Assembly: GCA_963970005.1 (NCBI GenBank)
Contig: CAXAMN010003780.1
Location: 143,292-207,291, forward strand
DNA: 64,000 nt
Source: Durusdinium trenchii
Taxonomy: Eukaryota > Sar > Dinophyceae > Suessiales > Symbiodiniaceae
Reading direction: 5' to 3'
In this document: positions 44,286-55,110 of the stretch, piece by piece
Layout of the letters: each line of letters begins with the position of its first letter
Numbering within the stretch: the stretch's first letter is position 1
Notes under the pieces: model-generated
Told to the model about the DNA's origin: nothing
Seen by the model: only the letters and a program-made list of their open reading frames with translations
Database searches by the model: none
Made by a program: the position numbers and the translations under genes

Positions 44286-45230
44286 ATGGAGCTTGCCGAA
44301 TCTTCCGGAACCAGCACCCCCCTGAAAGGGAGCCGGTGATGAACTGCCGCTTGGTGTTAACACCCTGTCGGGAGTGACAATCAATGTCTCTCTCAGCATT
44401 GCAAAGTTCGACCGATTTGAGGACCTTGAGGATCACGTTATGGATTACCTTGTCTCAGTGACTGACCTCAAAGTGTTCGGGTGTTCAATTGAATTTTTGC
44501 ATCTGGCCACACAGACCTATTTAGAGGACCCGATTTGGGACAAACTGCAACAGAGTATGGACTACTCCATCATTTTTAAGGATTGCAGCGAAGCAGGAAC
44601 TCCTAGAAGGGTATCCTATCCACAAAATTCCGCTTGCTGCCCACGTCCCCATGAATCCAGAGGGCGCAGTCCCTGAAGGGGCGTTCGCAGGAGTGCCACG
44701 CCCACGTCATGTCAGCATAGAGTCAGGTATTAGACTTATCGGCCCAGAAGCATGGCACTCGTGCCGACAGCTCCGAGTTGTCAAACTGCCGTCAACAGTC
44801 GTTGGCATTTCTGACAAGAAGTTGCAAACTGCTCAACAGTGTCACTGCCCCTGGTTGCCGAGAGTTTGGCTACAAAGCCTTTGATGAGTGCTGGTATATA
44901 CCGCTGAAGGAATTGCCAACCAGTTTAGCAGCACCACCAAGTTTGGGCATTACCTCTTTCGAGGCTGCATCAACCTTGCCGAATTTACCCTGCGAGAAAG
45001 TCCTCCCCAAGTGAGCTGCCGTCACAATCCACTGCCAGCGACTTGGCTCTGGGTTGCCTCAGCTCTGCAGGGATGACCACATTAACACTCACGCAGGGCT
45101 TTACAGTCTAGGAGCACACGCTTGTGACAATTGTCACCTGCTCAAGAAAGTTGACCTTTCAAACAAAAAATTGGAAGAAATACAAGAATTTACCTTTGTG
45201 CACTGCACGAGCCTGGGTGCAGGTCTGTGT
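44286..45230 (+). pseudogene. UBL-LRR copy 2, 3'-truncated
   Basis: ATG at 44286 (MELAESSGTSTPP...). After two single-base frame changes it gives the ubiquitin-like domain SLSIAKFDRFEDLEDHVMDY, then FGCSIEFLHLATQTYLEDPI and WDKLQQ. Then BspA-type repeats: PEGAFAGVPRPRHVSIESGI, RLIGPEAWHSCRQLRVVKLP, a CREFGYKAFDECW piece and FGHYLFRGCINLAEFTL. The last recognisable unit is LEEIQEFTFVHCTSLGAG near 45215, where homology to the 55-56 kb copy ends mid-repeat. Very close paralogue of copy 6 at 55.0-56.3 kb. Several frame changes; probably not translated as one chain. Confidence 0.75.
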
Positions 45231-45354
45231 CGCCGGCCCTTCTTCACTGCAGCAAGGGCTGGGTCTCGGCGTATCTGCTGGCATGATCCTCTCTTGCAAG
45301 TCACTAGCTTGAGCCCTTAGAGTTGCAGGGTAGCTCGAGCACAAGCCGACGGCC

Positions 45355-47080
45355 TTGGGCATCCCTTACCCACTCCCAGTCTCCTATCAGTTTGAAGGAG
45401 CTGAAGAGCTGTTGCACAGCCTACACGCACTCTTTGGTCTGTTGGTGACGGCCGATACCCCGCGGTATTGTCCCCAAGCCACAGGCTTCAGTCGGCAGCT
45501 ATGTTCGGCAGCTGGCAGGGATAGTGCCCACATCCTCTCGATTGCCCTGTCCATGGTCTCAGCTCTGCAGTCAGGCCGGTCTTCTTTGGCCATTGCGGGC
45601 GTCTTTGGCGCCGGCAAGACCAGGTCGCTCACATTCCTGCTTGCCTGGTTCGCAATCACCACGAACCTTCGCTTCGGCGTTGCCCATAAAAAAAATCCAG
45701 CAGGGAGAGCCATCACCAAACTGCTGAGCTCTCTGGACCTTGACGAGGACCAGCAGGCCCTCTTCGTGAGACCCGTTGGTAAAGAAGAAGCAATCGCCAA
45801 TACTGCCAGCACGAAGTATGATAAAGCTATGTTCCACTGCACGGGCATCATACCAGGCGCAAGAGTTGTAGTTGCCACCACAGGCCTTATCTGGGAACAA
45901 AAAGGGCAAATGCACTCACCCCTCAGAGGACATATGGAAAGCCTTGATGTCCTCATTAGTGAAGAGGCCCAACAAGACATGGATCTCAAGTCTGCCTTTG
46001 TTCCAGCAGTCCCGCGGCAACCTTTCTTTCGTATTCTACTGGGTGACCCCCGCCAGAGCCCAGGAGGAGTAGCCCACAACCTCAGGGAGCACAGGACCCT
46101 CTTGCTTAAAGCCCCCATTGGTCTGCGTGCGAAGAATAGATGGCTGATGCCACAAGCACTGCCAACTGTAGCGTGTAGCCTGCTCAAAGAGAGTGGGGAA
46201 GCCTCGCTACTCGACCTCACGCAAGCTGCTGAAGAGGTTAGCAATAAAGCATTAGGGTCTGGATGGTACTCCCGTGAGGACTGTCCGTGCACTTTGCCTG
46301 CCGGAGCAAATCTACAGGCGGCGTACCCAGAGCTACGGCGCATTCGGTTAGACACTCCTGAAGGTTTGATTGCTGGCCTCGGATACGCTCTGACGCGCCC
46401 TGGTCATATGTTCCACTTCCATCAGGCAAATCACGGCAGAAGAGCGCTCTGGCCTGACAGGGGTGCACCAATGGAGTATCATGCTCCCAACAAGCGCAAG
46501 GGTAGCTCAAGAAGTATATGAGCCCCTGATAGGGATCCACTACCCCATGCTCTGCAATGTGAAGAATCGCAGCTGGCATATAGGCACTGGCTCCATCCGT
46601 GCGGAGGCATGTTTGGCGACAGGGTTTCGATTTGTAAACTGGGTTTACGATGGCTCGTGCTCGGAAACTAGAGCGGCTCCGCCACCTGTAGCGGCAAGCA
46701 CTGTATACCGGCAAATTGAACAGTGGCTCCCCATCCCAGACCGAGAAACCGAAAGTGTTCTCGCCTTGACTACCAGGACACTCAGTGCTCAACACTTGCA
46801 AGGTTTCTTCAAGCAATCTGGACGACGAGCCAATGCAGAGACAGCAGTAAAAGTGGCGGGAGCAACAGCCAAGCACTGCCTCGTTTTACACGGGCAGTCT
46901 AACTTTCTTAGCGGCACCTCGCGAAGCACCGACTTTGATCACGAATGCTACACGAGAGCCAATGTTGCGTACAGTCGAGCCACAGATCTCACGATCTCGG
47001 TGTGCCCTGTCAATATGCATGGTACTACAGGGGTGTCACAGGTCCTCTCTGCCCTGCTCCATGGCGTGTGCACAGTGTAA
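45355..47080 (+). CDS. SF1 (UPF1-like) helicase
   Basis: Motif I/Walker A AGVFGAGKTRS (GAGKT at residues 85-89). Motif II VLISEEAQQD (about 199-208; S-E-E-x-Q in place of D-E-x-x-Q). Motif III ILLGDPRQSPGG (about 227-238). One frame change near 46430-46470 then gives ALTTRTLSAQHLQGFF and TRANVAYSRATDLTISV (motif VI, with S-R). This is the layout of an SF1B helicase of the UPF1/DNA2 type, a 5'-to-3' nucleic acid translocase using ATP. The substituted first acidic residue of motif II is odd and could reduce activity. No clear start: the frame opens near 45340, right after LRR copy 2 breaks off. TAA at 47078-47080 is followed in the same frame by the next coding block. Confidence 0.7.
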
Positions 47081-50000
47081 ACGAATGATCAACAGACATC
47101 AAAAGCTTTTGTGGAGGGCGATTTCCCGGTGAAATGGAAATGGGTGTCGGAATCCACAGCAGATTTTCTCGCTGCAGTGGAACCACAGCCACTTTGGACT
47201 GGATCGCTCCCTGTCTGTCTTGTCGAGTACCACCAGGGTTTCTCCCGGCGACTCAGGCTCATCCTCACGTTGCAAACTCACCTCACTAAGGGAGAACGGG
47301 CGCTACTGGATGAGCAACACCCAGTGCACGGAAAGATACATCACAGTGGCCTGTTATTTGGCTACGCAGCTGACCGAAGCACAGAGCCAGATTGGTATGT
47401 TTTGCCTGATGGGCACCAGCCAAAAGCCTGGAAACTGTTGCATGCGGCCCGCAATGGGGGTGACCGCTTCTGTGTAGGCAGCGGTCCACGCTATGCTGCT
47501 GGGCAGGCTGGCGATGCTGCCAACAAAGCCAAGGGCTATCAGTTTGAGTCGCTCCATACAATCTATTTCTATGATGCGTGGAGGTGGAAAATCGAACTGA
47601 ACCAGCCAGGCTCCCCCCTATGCCTCCCCCCTCGGCCAGGTCTGCTGCAAAATGGCTGCTACGGGCAACCCACACCAGAGAGGGTTGATAGCGCCGCGTG
47701 CACACAAAACACACAAGAAAGTGCTGCCTGTGCAGAAGTTAGCCTCACCGAGACCAGTTCAGCAGAGAGCGAGGAGACTTCACCTCCAAGTGAAATACCG
47801 GAACCTGCTAGCCAAGGTCAGGCAACGGAATCCCCGACCTCCCCAATCATGATTGGCAGCGCGGAAGAAGAGCAAGTAGGCTCTGAGACGAACGCAGCAG
47901 AGGCCTCTGAGGAACCCTCTGCAGCAGCGTCACCCATAGAAACGGTTGCCTCCGCGAGTGATAACGATGCAGCCCAGGCCAAGCGAACAGCTCCAACCAT
48001 GACGAGTCCAGCTGCCACAAGTGCTGCGAAAGCTGCTGAGCGGAGAGACTTGACAGAAGGAGCGCAAGCAGGAGAAACGGAGAGCAGTACTACGGACGAA
48101 ATCCTTGACCTAGAGGCCAGTACTGAAGCCTTCCAAACCCACACAGCAAGCTCCTCCAATGACCCCAACACGATGATGGCTTCCCAAACCGCTCCACACG
48201 ACCAGCCACCCCCTCGACCATTGCCTGCGGGGCGGGAGACTGCTGTCATAAAGGAAGCAGACGAAACGAAGCCGCCTGTGTCCCCTGTTCCCCCCGGGTG
48301 TACAGAAGGTCGCCGGGATACCTCGGTGCGCGCGAGGACAACAGGTAAAGCTCAACTCGAGGGCAATAGTGGCCACCCGTGTGGCTGCCCCTCTGTGCCT
48401 CCTGCTAAAGCAAGCTCCACTAACCTCCCCTTAGGGGAAGAGAAAAGACGCAACAGATGGGCAACGAGCTCGCCAACGGTCTCTGTGGCTCCGCCTCAAG
48501 GAGTGGACCCGGCTGCTCGCTCGGATGATAGTCCAGCCAGCCCAACCAGCCCGGCGCACCCTGGCAGTAAGGGGGCGGTAGAGGCCCCTGCCCCCCAAGC
48601 CACTGCACGGCCCACGCCGCAGGGGCCCCTGGCAGTTAAATCTAAGGCTGCCAAGCCGGCAGCAGTCTCGCAGGAACGGGCCCCAGAACAAGGTCTCCTC
48701 GATGCACTACAGTCTCGGCTGCACACACCGCCAACGCCTGCGACAGGTCTGCTCAGCATCGCAGCGGCCAGGCCTCCCACAACTGGGGCCGCAAACCCAC
48801 AGATGCCAGCGGCAACCACTGAAGACCCAGGCACCCGCACATCAACTAAGGAGGAAGTCGCTACTCAGGAAATATACCTCCAAGAGGCAGATGATCAGTC
48901 GGGACCAGTCGACGCTGACATCACCCAGCTAGCAGAGGAGAGTTCAATGCATATGGTATTTCGGTACCAAATGCTGTCGATCGAGCGCATTGCCCAAGCC
49001 AGTCCCCACACTGCCGAGCTACCTACAACTTTGCCTCCGGTGCCCCCTGTCAGCTTGTATGCTGACTTGCCGCAAGAGTGGCCCCTCGCACGCCTCAGTG
49101 TGCAACTACGTCACATTGGGGTTCTGCTGCGGGTTACCCTCTTTCGCCGAGCAGCTGAACTTAACTTTCGTGGGGTCCCCTTGCGACACATACCGCGAGA
49201 AGTTCTGAAAAGCATTTGCCATGACTTTAATCACATTGGTGGGGAATTGGCCAGGCGACTTGCGTCGCTTTTTGCATTCCTTAATAAGCCAGCCTCGGGC
49301 ACTGACACACATGCGGACCGCCTAGGACTGTCGCTATATGCCGAGCCAGCCTACTGGCTCTACGGTCTCCTGTCCTTTTGCGCCAAGGCCTGTGAGTCCA
49401 AAATTGAGGAGGCACAAGGAGCCCCGGTACTGAGAGCGAAGGATGACGGAGGCACACCAGACATCGAAGCCACAGGCCGGACCCTGGCACTAATGCAAAC
49501 GGTGGTGATGTCCTTTGGGCGGAATCAAAGCCTAAGGCAAACCGGACCTTCCTATACCCCACCTGCACGTCTACTTCCCAGTCCAGCTAGTGCACAAACT
49601 GGTGGAAAGAATGNNNNNNNNNNACGTCTACTTCCCAGTCCAGCTAGTGCACAAACTGGTGGAAAGAATGAAAACAGACCTAAAGTTCACTGATGTCACC
49701 CCAGAGGATGACACGAAATACAAGCACAATAGTGAAAGTGAAACTAACAGCCCATACATTGTCGTGGGCACTTTTGAAGGCCTGTGTCCCTCTAACACCT
49801 TTGCGAGCTTTCCTGACGAAGGGGCACATGTGTATGGACTCTTGGACGGCAATTTGGGTCAAATGGTGTCTTTTCAGGACACCTATAACAGCACCCTGCG
49901 AATTGAAGTCCGGTCTGGCCAGAAACACGGCAAGCTGTGCTGTCCTCCACCCAGGCCCAGTGCCAGCCAGAGCCCCTGGGCATCAAGACTTCTGCCACCC

Positions 50001-50730
50001 GGCTAAGGGCTCCTGGCACAAACACGGTGCCGGCCTCACACATGCAAGCACAAGACCACACGACCACAGGGCCTGCCGATACAACAAATGCCGACGAGGA
50101 AGCTGAGGAGGAAGAGGATGATAAGTATGTGGCGCCAGAGGGGCAAGGATGTTTCTCCTTCCGACAAAGCCTCTTGCTCAGAGCCAAGGACACATATGCT
50201 GCCAGATGTACTGGCAACAAATATGAAATTATCTCCAAATGGCTCCTCACGGGACTGGCAGTGGTCTTGAGGCCGAACTGGCAGTTTCTAGCCAAAAGAG
50301 GTACTCTGACTGCCACCCCACAGCACCTCCTCCGGCGCTATTATCGAGGTGGATTCCCGGCGGGCCTTGTGGACAAAAGAGCATATTGCCTTACGTGCTC
50401 CCGTGGCATAATACCTCATCGGAGGCCGACTGGCAGCACAGGGTCGGGTGGTTCTGTCATTCTCGATATTTGTATGATATGGAAGCCCTGTATGCTGAGC
50501 GTGCATGGTCGAAGTTTGATGCCTTCTACCGCACAATGGACCTCACTAGCCCCATCCAAGCCATGCGGTACGACCAAGCAAACAGCGAACAAGCAAAACA
50601 AGCAACACAATTGACACAAGCAGAGCAGACAAAGCAGGATCAGCAAGCTGAGCAAGCAACCGTACCAGCCCACCAACAACAACTGAGCCAAGTGTCCTGG
50701 AGGGCCTCCGTCTTGCCGATAGGGTCACAG
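47081..50730 (+). CDS. Long Ala/Pro/Glu-rich protein downstream of helicase
   Basis: Same frame as the helicase end, separated only by TAA. It opens TNDQQTSKAFVEGDFPVKWK and has a folded-looking N-terminal part with FGYAADRSTEPDWYVLPDGH and YQFESLHTIYFYDAWRWKIE. A long low-complexity Ala/Pro/Ser/Glu/Thr section (about 47700-48930) follows, then a second folded part (FRYQMLSIERIAQ...EWPLARLSVQLRHIGVLLRV). Past about 49550 the frame must shift to continue VYFPVQLVHKLVERMKTDLK and GLLDGNLGQMVSFQDTY, then again near 50010 and 50370, ending in a Gln/Ala-rich tail (QANSEQAKQATQLTQAEQTK). I do not recognise the family. No ATG near the start, so it may be the C-terminal half of the helicase protein. 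Confidence 0.5.
49567..49670. other. Assembly gap with duplicated flanks
   Basis: Ten Ns at 49614-49623. The sequence immediately before the gap, CGTCTACTTCCCAGTCCAGC through GGTGGAAAGAATG, is repeated exactly after it. That is the pattern of two contigs overlapping by about 47 bp that were joined with a placeholder instead of merged. Confidence 0.95.
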
Positions 50731-50777
50731 TAGCCAGTTCTGGCTCGCAGTGCGTGGACAGGCAGGCTACAACTGCT

Positions 50778-50790
50778 GCCACTGGCTCAA
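50778..50790 (+). other. Spliced-leader relic upstream of copy 3
   Basis: GCCACTGGCTCAA matches the leader segment GCCATTTTGGCTCAA with two Ts missing and one T-to-C change. It lies 50 bp before the ATG at 50840. Weaker than the others on its own; its position supports it. Confidence 0.45.
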
Positions 50791-50839
50791 ATCAGTGACT
50801 AATTCCCATGCAGCTCACCGTGCGGTTGCCTACTGCCTC

Positions 50840-52073
50840 ATGGACAGTAAAGAATCTGACACGGATGATGCTGTAGGAGTCAGTCACTGCCCATTGAGGC
50901 TATACACTTTAGCAGGAAAAGAAATCGAAACTATTGTGCCTATTAGCATTTACCATCATTGGGAAATGCTAGAAGACTATTTAGTAGAGCTGCTAGCCAG
51001 ATGTTTTGACCTTGATACCTTTGGTTGTGAGCTCATGCTCATATCAGAAGACACCATGAGCCCACTCAGTGACCATCCACAAGGAGCTCTGGGAAAACAA
51101 GCGGCATCAACTGGTCATCTACACAAGTTTCATCCAAAGAGCAAATTCGCGAGACGAATATGAAGACCACCCCAAAGCAATACGGGTCCCTGCCCTGCTA
51201 AAGCCTTTTTTGCTCTTGCCAGACTTCGGCACGTACAAGTTGAGGTTGGCTACCACCCTATATAGAGCGACAGGTGTGGCGCTACTGTCACACCCTATCA
51301 TTGTTAAACTGCCGAGCACTGTAGTCACAATCGCGAATGCGGTTTTCCAAGGATGTTATGCGCTCACCACAGTTGCAATGCCAGGGTGCCTATTCCTGGG
51401 AGCCAGGCTTTTTGCAGAGTGTTGTGCCCTCGAACGGGTAGGGGTACTCACAGAAAACTCCTGCCGACTAGCCAGGGGGGCTACCATCTCCCCCTATGCG
51501 TTTGAAGAATGCGGCAAGCTTAGGCAGATAGGTCTCCCAGGGACCAAAGCCAACATTGATGTGCTGTCTGCAACGCCCCCCCCAGAAGGTCTGCCGGCCG
51601 GCATCCAAAGAATAGACATTATACGCTCAACCGAGTTTATTGGGCACAAGGCCTTTGCGCAATGTCAGCAATTGACTGCGATTGACTTGTCACGAACACA
51701 AGTGAGCATTTTAAGTATGCAGGTATTCTCTCATTGCCGAGCCTTAACACAGGTAATCTTGCCATGGTGCCTCACCGAAATTCGTGCTGAGGCGTTTGAA
51801 GCCTGTGTCTTGCTATACACGGTAGCGCTTCCACGGCAGCTTCTCAGCATTGGACACAGAGCCTTTGCCGGGTGCAGCAAACTAGTCTGCCTCACCTACC
51901 GAGGCGCTGAGGCTGATAGACGCCGCCTACAGGTGGCAGCCAACGCCTTTGAAGGGTGTCAGGCACTAGTTGTCCCTGAAGGAATTTGCTATCTATCGGT
52001 ACGGGGTAGACAGCGCACCCAAAAATATGCAATTTGGGAGTCTCAGGAAGAAGACTTCGCGCGGCCAACCTAG
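50840..52073 (+). CDS. UBL-LRR copy 3
   Basis: ATG at 50840 (MDSKESDTDDAVGVSHC). Ubiquitin-like part: PLRLYTLAGKEIETIVPISI, then WEMLEDYLVELLARCFDL and FGCELMLISEDTMS. One frame change near 51070 leads into ELWENKRHQLVIYTSF, the last strand. The leucine-rich part follows in one open frame to TAG at 52071: PSTVVTIANAVFQGCYALTT, CLFLGARLFAECCALERVGV, FIGHKAFAQCQQLTAIDLSR, VSILSMQVFSHCRALTQVIL, ILTEIRAEAF-type units and LLSIGHRAFAGCSKL. The I-x-x-x-A-F-x-x-C-x-x-L-x-x-V-x-L/P consensus is BspA-type LRR_5. This is the best preserved copy; a single base separates it from a complete gene of about 410 codons. Function unknown; in other organisms LRR_5 proteins are often surface or binding proteins. 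Confidence 0.8.
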
Positions 52074-52179
52074 GAGAAAACATCCAGATGGCTGCCCGTG
52101 CAGTTGTCTCTCCCCAAGCTTGTAAATAGTAACAGCCGCTAGCAGCAACAGTCAAGAAACAACTGCAGCCTGCTGCAGA

Positions 52180-52194
52180 CCCTTTAGGCTCAGA
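52180..52194 (+). other. Possible spliced-leader relic upstream of copy 4
   Basis: CCCTTTAGGCTCAGA matches the leader stretch CCATTTTGGCTCAAG at about 11 of 14 aligned positions, 33 bp before the ATG at 52227. Suggestive only because sibling copies have better matches at the same place. Confidence 0.35.
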
Positions 52195-52226
52195 CGGAGA
52201 CAGTGCAGGTCAGTCGACGTTCGGCC

Positions 52227-53356
52227 ATGCTCGCTGATCATATTTCAGTGTCTAGCTCGCAATGGACCGAAGAAAGGTCAATGGTTATCTATTTGATCTT
52301 GACCACATTGTCAGGAGAGGAAGCCCAACTGACTATTGAACTTCAAGAACTTGACCGCCTCCAGGAATTTGAAAGTGCAGTTCTGGAACAACTTCCCGAA
52401 ATAGGCAACAGCAGCACCTTCGGGTGCGAGCTGGACTTTCTCTGCTGCAACTCACAGCAGAAGCTGGTCGATCCGATCTGGCACACCCTGCGAGACTGCA
52501 ATAGCTTCACTGTCGTTGTGAGCCCTTGTCTAGTCGTAGCTGAATATAAGGGCCAAATACAAGGCGAGGCCAAAGCCCTGCGAGTCCCGTTCTACTACAT
52601 TGATAGAGTCTTCCCGCAGGCCTTTTCGTATGTAGCCAAGGTCCGACATATACAGGTGGATGCCGGCTATCGTATCATAGGGAGTGTTCATGGCACCATT
52701 GTCAACACCTCCAAATAGTGCATCTGGCCAGCACAGTCATCAGTCTGCAGACGAGAGCCTTCTACCGCTGCTACGCATTGCGCAGTGTCCTTGCCCCAGG
52801 TTGTAAAGAATTTGGAACACAGGTCTTTGCCGAATGCTGCTCTCTGCTGCAAGTCGGACTCAGAAATAATACTACAAATCAACTAGCTCCACAGGCCGAG
52901 CTAAGACCCCGCGCCTTTCATAGATGTACAGCACTGCGACAACTTGACTTCGAGCTTAAGGAGTACAATGCTAACAGTGTGACGCGGGCCTTGCCGGAGT
53001 GCTGCTTCCTGGAAGCTGGCCTAACCTCACTGATCTTGCTCTCAGATTTTACATGGATAGGACCGGCTGCATGTGAACGCTGCCTCCAACTGCTACAGGT
53101 GGATCTCTCGCAAACAGAGATCATCACGGAAATTATGAACTGTGCATTTGCCCACTGTCAACACTTGCAACGACTGAAGCTTCCAAACAAACTGCGAAAG
53201 ATCCAGCAGGAAGCCTTCCTCAAATGCGCTGCCCTGACCGAAGTCAGCGTGCCACCAACCCTACTCTATATTGCGAGGCTGGCCTTTGCAGGATGCACGC
53301 TTTTTTTTTCCACGAGTACGGACGCCGTGTGGGCATGGTGCCCAGGTCATCATTGA
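52227..53356 (+). CDS. UBL-LRR copy 4
   Basis: Starts at ATG 52227 or 52281 (MVIYLILTTLSGEEAQLTIE). Ubiquitin-like part with LQELDRLQEFESAVLEQLPE, FGCELDFLCCNSQQKLVDPI and WHTLRDCNSFTVVV. Then ALRVPFYYIDRVFPQAFSYV and VRHIQVDAGYRIIGSV. A one-base frame change at about 52685 restores WHHCQHLQIVHLASTVISLQ and RAFYRCYALRSVLAPGC. Further units: FGTQVFAECCSLLQVGL, ITEIMNCAFAHCQHLQRLKL, LRKIQQEAFLKCAALTEVSV, LLYIARLAFAGCTLF. The end (TTTTTTTTCC at 53310, then STDAVWAWCPGHH) looks eroded. Tandem to copy 3, same strand, about 150 bp apart. Confidence 0.78.
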
Positions 53357-54184
53357 AGGAAGGGAAATACAATAAGATGGTGGAGAAAAGGACAAAGACA
53401 ACCCAACAACAAACCAAACAAAACCAACCACAGCCCACAGGCCGAGACTACTAGGGTGAAACAAGTGAGACGATGACTGCTGACTATCTATGGGCCTGAA
53501 TTCACGAAAGAAGAGCATGGCAGCGAGGGTTTGTGCTCTAGCAAAATCTCAACGAAGTCGTCAAATGGACTTCACATCACTATTACCAGTGACCAGCGGC
53601 CACTGCACAGAGTGGCAAAAACCTGGTCACAATGCAAGTCCCGGGCATTGGTATGCTCTAACGCAGGTCTGATCCTTGCCTAAGTGGATCAGTGGTTGCT
53701 ATGCAGATCATGCCGTGGAAAAATCCTTTCTTGTAGCACAACCCTTGCAACTGGTTGCACATACAAGTCAAGAGGCATAGTAGTTGGTAGTGTTCAGGCA
53801 GTGGCGGCCATAGCAAACGACGAAAGCCTGCAGGTAAGGGTGCGAAAGGCTCACCCCCCCGAAGGGAGGTCATCTCTGCACCCTTCGGCACACAAAGGTG
53901 CCAGAACGGGGTGTGCCCTAACCTTGAGAAATGCTGCGTCATTGCAAAAGCATTGTCCTGTTGAGGCCCGCGTGAAACAGGTGAGACCGTGGACCCATCC
54001 TAGCATGGTATATGTGCCTCTTTGTACAAAATTGGTAATGTCGGACATCAACAGAGGGAACTAAGGTTCCCCCTGGGCATCCTCCATTGCCACTCTCTAC
54101 CACCCGCCTGTTGGGAACGAGGAGCCAAGGCTCTCATTCCTATTGGCTCACTGTATCGTGAATGTCAAAAACAAGTTGGCGACT
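53357..54184. other. Junction between + and - LRR copies
   Basis: Carries the left copy of the shared 3'-flank repeat (53426-53650) and otherwise no recognisable repeat unit. Gene orientation flips across this stretch. Confidence 0.55.
53426..53650 (-). repeat. Shared 3'-flank module, copy 1
   Basis: From CCCACAGGCCGAG through ATGGGCCTGAATTCACGAA to a CACAATGCAAGTCC-like end, it matches 54877-55110 with about 15-20% divergence. In the other copy this sequence contains the C-terminus and 3' flank of minus-strand copy 6. This one is probably the remaining 3' flank of a minus-strand gene whose body was lost. Confidence 0.7.
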
Positions 54185-54882
54185 CTACTCAATGTTTGCA
54201 CATTTCGCTTGACGTAGCTTCCTGGCGGAGTGCTTATGCACCATTCCCGCCGCGAAAGCATTGCTGGCCTTTGGTGCAGGTTCTAGAAAGTCTTCTCTAC
54301 ATTTATCATTGGCATCGGCCAGCAAAAATCGGAGCCATTTGGGCTGATCGAGTTGCTCACATTTGTCAAAGGCATTGGGTCGGACATATGTCCCTCGCCA
54401 TGTTTTACTTTTTCCTTGCTTGCGCATTGCTCGAAGCTGCGTGCAACCTGCAAAAGCGCGTCGCGCAATGTAAAGCAGGGACGGTGGAGTGGAAACCTCC
54501 TGAAGAGAGGTACACTTAAAGAAGGCTTCTTGCTCAATGATCCTCAAGTTGCGGGAAAGGCAGAGTTGTTGCAACTGCGAACAGTGTGCGAAAGCGGAGC
54601 CCAAAATCTCAAGCACGCCTGGGACAGATCAACAGTTTGCAGCTCGCACAGGCGGCGGAGCCTGTCCTGTTGAAGTCTGTCGGCAAAACACTCGTGGAAT
54701 TCAGCACCAGCCAAAGGCGCCATGCAACAGGCTGACGACTGTGTCTGGCAAGTAGACGATTTGCAACTGTCGACAGCTCCTCCACGCAGCTCTCCAACAA
54801 TCTTGACACCGCTCTCAACGAGTGCGTGACGGATTTCTGCGCAAAAGGAAAATGCAGGATGCGCGCAGCTCAAACAACCCAA
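54185..54882 (-). pseudogene. UBL-LRR copy 5, LRR fragment
   Basis: No ubiquitin-like start. On the minus strand: RHALVESGVKIVGELRGGAV, ECFADRLQQDRLRRLCELQT and VDLSQACL. After a one-base shift come ILGSAFAHCSQLQQLCLSRN, RIIEQEAFFKCTSLQEVSTP, SLLYIARRAFAGCTQLRAM and ALCKCEQL-like remnants. The last units match the end of copy 4 (IQQEAFLKCAALTEV, LLYIARLAFAGCT) closely, so it is a paralogue with its 5' half deleted or rearranged. Confidence 0.72.
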
Positions 54883-55110
54883 AACCCACAGGCCGAGTCT
54901 CCCATCATGTAGTCTTTCCTCTGTGCGAGGTGAAACGGGTGAAACGAAAACTAGTGACCAGCAATGGGCCTGAATTCACGAACGAAAAGCATGTCGGCGC
55001 AGGTCTGCGCTCTAGCAAAGTCTCAAAAAAGGCTTCAAAGGGACTTTACTTCACGATTGCTAGTGACCAGCAGCCACACCACGGTGCGGCAAAATCATGG
55101 TCACGATGCA
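54877..55110 (-). repeat. Shared 3'-flank module, copy 2
   Basis: Partner of 53426-53650. It overlaps the end of UBL-LRR copy 6 and its flank, and so shows which part of a gene the module comes from. Confidence 0.7.

Noticed and set aside
45387..46355. 322-codon minus-strand frame
   Set aside because: Exact shadow of the helicase coding sequence; the + strand has all helicase motifs.
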